Position numbers and translations under genes: made by a program | Notes under the pieces: model-generated | What the model saw: the letters and a program-made list of their open reading frames with translations, nothing else | Database searches by the model: none | What the model was told of the DNA's origin: nothing | In this document: positions 59,090 through 64,000 of the stretch, piece by piece | How the letters are laid out: every line of letters starts with the position of its first letter | Numbering within the stretch: position 1 is the first letter of the stretch | Origin: Pseudomonadota bacterium | GTDB taxonomy: Bacteria > Desulfobacterota > Desulfarculia > Desulfarculales > Desulfarculaceae | NCBI GenBank assembly: GCA_018902755.1 | Contig: JAHIQI010000068.1 | Coordinates: 1-64,000, forward strand | Direction of reading: 5' to 3' | Length of the DNA stretch: 64,000 bases

Positions 59090-60967
59090 ATGCCCAATTC
59101 AGCCGATCAAAAGCGCGTGCCCCACAAAATTCTCTACGACCAGAGGCCCAACTACACCCGCCCGGCCCTGGAGTTGAGCGAGCAGGTGCGCGGGGACCTC
59201 TTGGCCCATCTCACCTTCCTCTATGGACAGGAAAAGGCCCAGGCCTGCATGCCCGAGCTGGAGCGCATCATCAAGGTGCACCACGCCTTCAAGTCCCAGG
59301 AGCTGCGCGATCTGCAGGAGGCCCGCGACCCCAAGCACCTGTTCAGCCACAAGGACATGATCCTCATCACCTACGGGGACATGATCAGCGACGGCGGGGG
59401 CACCCCCCTGGCGGTGCTGGCCAAGGCCTGCGACGAGCACATGCTGGCCCCGGACATTCTGCACATCCTGCCCTTTTTCCCCTACTCCTCGGACCGGGGC
59501 TTTTCAGTGGTGGACTTCACCAAGGTGGACCCGCGCCTGGGCACCTGGGAGGACATCCACCACCTGGCGGGGCGCTACCGCCTGATGTTCGACGGGGTGC
59601 TCAACCACATCTCGGCCCACAGCGACGCCTTCCACGAGTTTTTGGACGGCAACCCGGATTATCAGGACTTTTTCATCGCCTACGCCTCGCCCGACGAGCT
59701 GACCCCGGACCAGCGCTCCAAGATATTCCGGCCCAGGGTGAGCGACATCCTCACCCCTTTCATGACCATCAACGGGGTCCGCTACCTCTGGACCACCTTC
59801 AGCCCCGACCAGATCGACCTGAACTACCGCAACCCCAAGGTGCTACTCAGCGTGGTGGAGGCCCTGTTGTTCTACATCCGCCAGGGGGCGGACCTGCTGC
59901 ACCTGGACGCGGTCACCTACATCTGGGCTGAGCCGGGCACCGAGTGCATCCACCTGGCCCAGACCCACGAGATCGTCAAGCTGCTGCGCACCGTGGTGGA
60001 GGCGGCGGCCCCGGGGGTGGCCCTGGTCACCGAGACCAACGTGCCCCACGCGGACAACGTGAGCTATTTCGGCAGCGGCCTGGACGAGGCCCACATGGTC
60101 TACAACTTCGCCCTGCCGCCCCTGGTGCTGCACGCCGTCTACCGCCAGGACGCCTCGCGCCTGGCCGCCTGGGCCGCCGAGCTGGAGCCGCCCAGCGAGG
60201 CCACCGCCTTTTTCAACATCCTGGACACCCACGACGGCATCGGCCTGATGGGGGTGAAGCAGATATTGCCCCCCGAGGAGATCGATTTCATCGTGCAATG
60301 CGCCCAGGCCAACGGAGCCCTGGTGTCCATGAAGACGGTGGAGGGCGGCGGCGAGGAGCCCTACGAGATCAACAGCACCTGGTGGAGCGTGATCAACCCC
60401 CACCACGGGGAGGACCACGCCCTGCAACTGGATCGCTACCTGGCCAGCCGGGCGGTGGCCCTGTCCCTCAAGGGTGTGCCGGGGGTGTATCTGCACGGGG
60501 CCCTGGGCACCTCCTCTGACCTGGAGGCATACCGGCGCACCGGGCACAACCGCGACGTGAACCGGGGCACCGTGGATTTGGCCGTGCTGGCGGCGGAGGC
60601 CAATGATCCCTCTTCCCGCCTGGGCCGCCTGGCTCCGCGCATGAGCCACCTCAACGTGACCAGGGTCTCCCAAAAGGCCTTCCACCCCCGGGGGAGCCAA
60701 AAGGTGCTCAAGGCCCCGGAGGCGGTGCTGGCCCTGTTGCGGGTCTCCCCGGATGGGGATGAGCGGCTCTTGTCCCTGATAAACTTGAGCGCCTCCCAGG
60801 CGGCGTTCAGCTTGGAGCTGCCCGCCGAGGCGGCCGGGGCGGGAGCCTGGCATGATCTGGTGCGGCCGGGGGAGGCGCGGGAAAAAGACGGGGCCCTGGA
60901 GGTGGAGATGAAGCCCTATCAGGTGATGTGGCTGCGCCCCCAGGGAGAGCCCGGCGCGCCCGAGTAG
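59090..60967 (+). CDS. GH13 sugar phosphorylase (sucrose/glucosylglycerate phosphorylase family)
   Basis: The 625-residue alpha-amylase-type enzyme belongs to subfamily GH13_18. Visible motifs are DILHILPFFPYSSDRGFSVV, GVLNHISAHS, the nucleophile Asp in LLHLDAVTYIWAE, the acid/base in ALVTETNVPH and the transition-state Asp in NILDTHDGIGLMGVK. These enzymes split a glucoside with phosphate to give glucose-1-phosphate. The exact sugar (sucrose, glucosylglycerate or other) is not known. ATG 59090 is chosen over an upstream ATG at 59048. Confidence 0.85.
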   Translation: MPNSADQKRVPHKILYDQRPNYTRPALELSEQVRGDLLAHLTFLYGQEKAQACMPELERIIKVHHAFKSQELRDLQEARDPKHLFSHKDMILITYGDMISDGGGTPLAVLAKACDEHMLAPDILHILPFFPYSSDRGFSVVDFTKVDPRLGTWEDIHHLAGRYRLMFDGVLNHISAHSDAFHEFLDGNPDYQDFFIAYASPDELTPDQRSKIFRPRVSDILTPFMTINGVRYLWTTFSPDQIDLNYRNPKVLLSVVEALLFYIRQGADLLHLDAVTYIWAEPGTECIHLAQTHEIVKLLRTVVEAAAPGVALVTETNVPHADNVSYFGSGLDEAHMVYNFALPPLVLHAVYRQDASRLAAWAAELEPPSEATAFFNILDTHDGIGLMGVKQILPPEEIDFIVQCAQANGALVSMKTVEGGGEEPYEINSTWWSVINPHHGEDHALQLDRYLASRAVALSLKGVPGVYLHGALGTSSDLEAYRRTGHNRDVNRGTVDLAVLAAEANDPSSRLGRLAPRMSHLNVTRVSQKAFHPRGSQKVLKAPEAVLALLRVSPDGDERLLSLINLSASQAAFSLELPAEAAGAGAWHDLVRPGEAREKDGALEVEMKPYQVMWLRPQGEPGAPE

Positions 60968-60970
60968 GCT

Positions 60971-61588
60971 CTAGTTGGGCTTTTCGGCCTTGTCGCCCAT
61001 GAGCCGGGGATACAGCTCGGCGGCGCAGTTGGGGCACAGGCTGTGGGTGAAGTCCAAGTCCAGGTGCTTGCTCAGGTAAAGGTCCACCCGGTGCCACAAG
61101 TCCTCGCCGTCGCGCACCTTTTTGCAGCGGGCGCAGATGGGCAGCATGCGTCGAAGCTCCACGATCTCGCCAATGTCCTCCAAAATGAGCACCACCAGCT
61201 TTTGCCCCCGGTGAGTCAGAGGGGCGGCGGAGACCAGGAAGTGGGCCTCGTTGACCTTTTCGCCGTCGGCCAACTCCAGGCGGGCCTTTTGGCGGGTGAG
61301 GGCCCCGGTGGCCAGGCAGCGTTTCACCGACCCCCGTATCATGCAGTCCCGGCAGGGCTCGGAGCGGCCGCAGCCCTGGGGTGAGCGGTTGGCGTTGAGG
61401 CAGTGCAGCACTTCTCCGGCCCGGCGGCGCATCACCACCTGGGACTGGGGAGAGAGGATATTTTCGGCGGCGTGGTTGTGATCGATGATGCATACATCCT
61501 CGTTCACCACCAGGATAGGCGAGGGCACTGCGTCGTAAACGGTGCGGCTGAAGGATATGTCGTTGATTAGGCGGCTATTATCGGTCAT
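60971..61588 (-). CDS. PAS-domain protein with C-terminal CxxC domain
   Basis: The 205-residue protein has a PAS-like sensor (AVPSPILVVNEDVCIIDHNH, NILSPQSQ) with a Cys-rich insert (CGRSEPCRDCMI) and ends with the domain PICARCKKVRDGEDLW, VDLYLSKHLDLDFTHSLCPNC. The last part is a known tail of PAS and response-regulator proteins. No kinase or output domain is present, so it may be a stand-alone sensor. It converges with the phosphorylase gene, 3 bases apart. Confidence 0.75.
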   Translation of the reverse strand: MTDNSRLINDISFSRTVYDAVPSPILVVNEDVCIIDHNHAAENILSPQSQVVMRRRAGEVLHCLNANRSPQGCGRSEPCRDCMIRGSVKRCLATGALTRQKARLELADGEKVNEAHFLVSAAPLTHRGQKLVVLILEDIGEIVELRRMLPICARCKKVRDGEDLWHRVDLYLSKHLDLDFTHSLCPNCAAELYPRLMGDKAEKPN

Positions 61589-61792
61589 AAGTACCCCCCG
61601 GGTACGCCGTCGGTGGCCATGGCCATGGGCGGTAGGCAGACTTAGGATAGGGATTTAGTTCCACATAGTCAAACTCAAGTTTTTAAAAGTGAACTTGAAC
61701 TTGGTTCAGCCTCTCGCCGTCAGGGAATTGTTGTGTTAGCCTTGGGGTCAGTGCTAGTGCCAGCGTAACCTGAACTGAGAGTAACTACAATC
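61589..61792. other. Divergent intergenic region
   Basis: This contains the promoters of the PAS gene and of the CoA transferase. A TTGAAC and other partial boxes are present but none is convincing. Confidence 0.35.
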
Positions 61793-63325
61793 ATGCCTGA
61801 ACATCGAATACGCTATGCACCTCTGCGGGACAAGATTACCAGTGTCGCCGAGGCGGCCAGCCACATCAAAGACGGAACCAGTTTATTCATCAGCGGCTTT
61901 ACCGCCGGTTATCCCAAGCTCATTCCCGCCGAACTGGTGAAGCGGGCCGAAGCCGGCGAAAAGATGAAGATAAACATCTACGCCGGAGCCTCCACCGGTG
62001 ATGCGGTGGACGGCGTATTGGCCCGGGCCGGTCTGGTCAAATGGCGCCGCCCCTACATGAGCGACCGGGGCATGCGCTCGGCCATCAACCGCGAGGAGAT
62101 CCTGTTCAAGGACGACCACCTCTCCGGCTTGTCGTCCAAGGTGCGCGCCGGGGCCTGGGGGCCGGTGGACGTAGCCGTGGTCGAAGTAGCCGCGGTAACC
62201 GAAAAGGGCCAGCTCATCCCCACCCTCAGCGTAGGCAACACCCCCAGCTACGTGAAGATGGCCAACAAGGTGATCCTGGAGGTGGCCGACGCCGACCCGC
62301 CCGAGCTGGAAGGCATCCACGACATCTATATTCCCGAGGACCCGCCCTGGCGCATGCCCATACCCATCTACCGCGCCGGCGACCGGGTGGGCAAGCCCTT
62401 CATCGAGCTGGATCCGGAAAAGGTCGTGGCCGTGGTCTACAGCCAGGAGCCCGACGCCAGCGCCTACTTCTCCGAGCCCGACGAGGTGTCCCTGCTCATC
62501 GCCGAGCAGCTCTTGGACTTCGTGCGCCACGAGACCAAAAAGGGCCGCATTCCCGAGAACCTGCCCTGGCAGTCCGGCGTGGGCGACGTGGCCAACGCGG
62601 TCTTGGCCGGCTTCCAGGAAGACCATTTCTTCAAGGACCTGAGCATCTACTCCGAGGTGTTGCAGGACACGGTCCTGGACCTCATCGACATGGACAAGGT
62701 CCGCGCCTCCTCTGGCTCGGCCCTCACCCTGTCCCTGCAGGCCCGCCAGCGCTTCTTCAATGATCTGGAGCGCTACAAGGAGAAGATCGTACTGCGCCCG
62801 GTGGAGATTTCCAACTCCCCGGAGGTCATCGCCCGCCTGGGGGTCTTGGCGGTGAACACCGCCCTGGAGATCGACATCTACGGCCAGGTCAACTCCACCC
62901 ACGTCATGGGCAGCCAGATGATGAACGGCATCGGCGGCTCGGGCGACTTCGAGCGCAACGGGGCCATCTCCTTCATGGTCACCCCCTCCATCGCCAAGGG
63001 CGGGGCCATAAGCTGCATCGTGCCCATGGTAAGCCACGTGGACCACTCCGAGCACTCGGTGGACGTCATCATCACCGAGCAGGGCCTGGTGGACACCCGC
63101 AACCTGACCCCCCGCCAGGTGGCCGAGGCGGTCATCACCAAGTGCGCCCACCCCATGTATCGCGACCAACTCATGGACTACTACCAGCGCGCCCTGCACG
63201 AGACGGGCGGCCACGAGCCGCACCTGCTGGCCGAAGCCTTTAGCTTCCACCAGCGTTTCATGCAGACCGGCGACATGCGCCCGGTGAGCGACCGCATCCG
63301 CTCCGTGGGAGGCGGCCGCGAGTGA
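61793..63325 (+). CDS. Acetyl-CoA hydrolase/transferase family (succinyl-CoA:acetate type)
   Basis: The 510-residue CoA transferase belongs to the Cat1/Acd family. It shows ITSVAEAASHIKDGTSLFIS, GGPQ-like glycine-rich GASTGDAVDG, TEKGQLIPTLSVGNTPSYVK and the catalytic Glu in ALEIDIYGQVNSTHVMG. Such enzymes swap CoA between acetate, succinate, propionate or butyrate, a standard step in anaerobic carbon metabolism. Its stop overlaps the next gene's GTG. Confidence 0.92.
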   Translation: MPEHRIRYAPLRDKITSVAEAASHIKDGTSLFISGFTAGYPKLIPAELVKRAEAGEKMKINIYAGASTGDAVDGVLARAGLVKWRRPYMSDRGMRSAINREEILFKDDHLSGLSSKVRAGAWGPVDVAVVEVAAVTEKGQLIPTLSVGNTPSYVKMANKVILEVADADPPELEGIHDIYIPEDPPWRMPIPIYRAGDRVGKPFIELDPEKVVAVVYSQEPDASAYFSEPDEVSLLIAEQLLDFVRHETKKGRIPENLPWQSGVGDVANAVLAGFQEDHFFKDLSIYSEVLQDTVLDLIDMDKVRASSGSALTLSLQARQRFFNDLERYKEKIVLRPVEISNSPEVIARLGVLAVNTALEIDIYGQVNSTHVMGSQMMNGIGGSGDFERNGAISFMVTPSIAKGGAISCIVPMVSHVDHSEHSVDVIITEQGLVDTRNLTPRQVAEAVITKCAHPMYRDQLMDYYQRALHETGGHEPHLLAEAFSFHQRFMQTGDMRPVSDRIRSVGGGRE

Positions 63326-63948
63326 ACCGGCAGCGGGTCGTAATCGCGGTGGACCGGCAGGTGAGCCTGGAAGCAAGGCTCGACCTGCCGGCCCAGCCAA
63401 GGGGGGCGGCGCTGATCCTGCATCCCCATCCCCTTTACGGCGGCTCCATGGACAACAACGTGGTCTACGCCCTGACCCAGGCGGCCGATCTGGCCGGTTG
63501 GGCTTCCCTGCGCCTCAACTTCCGGGGGGTGGGCCAAAGCACCGGCCGCCACGACAACGGGGTGGGCGAGCAAGACGACGTGATCGCCGCCGCGGCCTGG
63601 CTCACCGAGCAGGCCCCCGGTCCCCTGGTGGTCATGGGCTACTCCTTCGGCTCCCTGGTGGGCTCCCAGGCGGCACAGCGGGTCGCCGGGCTGGCCGGCG
63701 GCGTGTGGGTGTCCCCGCCCTTTGTTCTGGGCGATCTGCCCCCCTGGCCCGCCGGGCGCGGACCCTTGCTGGTCATCACCGGCGACCAGGACGAGTACGG
63801 CGACATGACCCGGCTGAGGGGCTACATGCAGGAGATGGGTGCACTGGGCGCCCTGGAGGTGCACCCTGGGGGGGATCACTTCTGGCTAACCGGCCTCAGT
63901 GCACTAAAGCAGCAGACCGTAGATTTCCTGACCGGCCTGACCGGTTAA
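63322..63948 (+). CDS. Alpha/beta hydrolase
   Basis: The 208-residue alpha/beta hydrolase carries the nucleophile elbow GYSFGS, the oxyanion region ILHPHPLYGGSMDNNVV, Asp in GDQDEYGD and His in PGGDHFWLTG. The start GTG 63322 overlaps the stop of the CoA transferase (GTGA). Similar small hydrolases sit with many CoA-transferase genes; the substrate is unknown. Confidence 0.85.
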   Translation: MNRQRVVIAVDRQVSLEARLDLPAQPRGAALILHPHPLYGGSMDNNVVYALTQAADLAGWASLRLNFRGVGQSTGRHDNGVGEQDDVIAAAAWLTEQAPGPLVVMGYSFGSLVGSQAAQRVAGLAGGVWVSPPFVLGDLPPWPAGRGPLLVITGDQDEYGDMTRLRGYMQEMGALGALEVHPGGDHFWLTGLSALKQQTVDFLTGLTG

Positions 63949-64000
63949 CACCTATAGCGTCCCCGGCCGATCTTGGCCAACATTTAGTGGGGACTGAAAA

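Noticed and set aside
60971..61588. PAS protein as a histidine kinase
   Set aside because: The chain ends after the CxxC domain; no H-box or ATPase motifs are present.

Overview
This window is a GC-rich bacterial chromosome segment, most likely from a strictly anaerobic deltaproteobacterium (Desulfobacterota). I infer this from the content: a siroheme decarboxylase (AhbA/B type) gene overlapping hemL, a phenylacetate-CoA ligase, a LivFGHMK importer fused into an operon with an acyl-CoA synthetase, an Acd/Cat1-type CoA transferase and a type I-G (formerly I-U) CRISPR-Cas system. No rRNA gene is present, so the exact genus cannot be fixed from the sequence.

Two integrated islands, both in serine tRNA genes, interrupt an ordinary chromosome. 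Island 1 (about 337-13680) is bounded by two identical 96-bp copies of tRNA-Ser(GGA). It holds a type I restriction-modification operon (hsdM-hsdS-abiEi-abiEii-hsdR) with an AbiE toxin-antitoxin pair nested between hsdS and hsdR. It also holds a seven-copy 59-bp iteron-like repeat array, a small DNA-binding-like protein, a P-loop/helicase-like protein and a tyrosine integrase beside the right tRNA copy. Island 2 (38299-53676) sits in the 3' end of tRNA-Ser(CGA). The insertion has moved the tRNA's own terminator 15.4 kb away, next to an 18-bp att copy. It holds a zinc-motif protein, a divergent polymerase-palm-like protein, the CRISPR-Cas effector operon (cas3, csx17, csb1, csb2) without any cas1, cas2 or cas4, a 24-repeat array with unusually variable repeats, a serine recombinase with a 38-bp palindrome in front of it, and a DUF6538-type tyrosine integrase.

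The backbone between the islands (13.7-38.2 kb) holds a winged-helix protein, a class I/II aminotransferase with a 57-residue gene upstream, a large membrane glycosyltransferase-like protein, a HEAT-repeat protein and a PA2779/PA2778-like small operon. These are followed by penicillin-binding protein 1B and a DAHP synthase. The DAHP synthase is preceded by what looks like a complete transcription attenuator: promoter, 43-residue leader peptide with five consecutive Tyr codons, competing hairpins and a UUCG-capped terminator. Next come a TetR regulator and a liv/acyl-CoA synthetase operon, interrupted between livH and livM by a 260-bp element with perfect 22-bp terminal inverted repeats, and an AT-rich fic gene.

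The backbone after island 2 (53.8-64 kb) holds tadA, a purN-like gene, a small membrane protein, ahb-hemL (tetrapyrrole synthesis), paaK, a GH13 sugar phosphorylase, a PAS protein, a CoA transferase and an alpha/beta hydrolase. The strongest new-looking signals are the Tyr attenuator, the covarying repeats of the adaptation-less I-G array on a mobile island, the iteron/P-loop module of island 1, and a pair of diverged stem-loop repeats (17170-17291 and 31493-31614).
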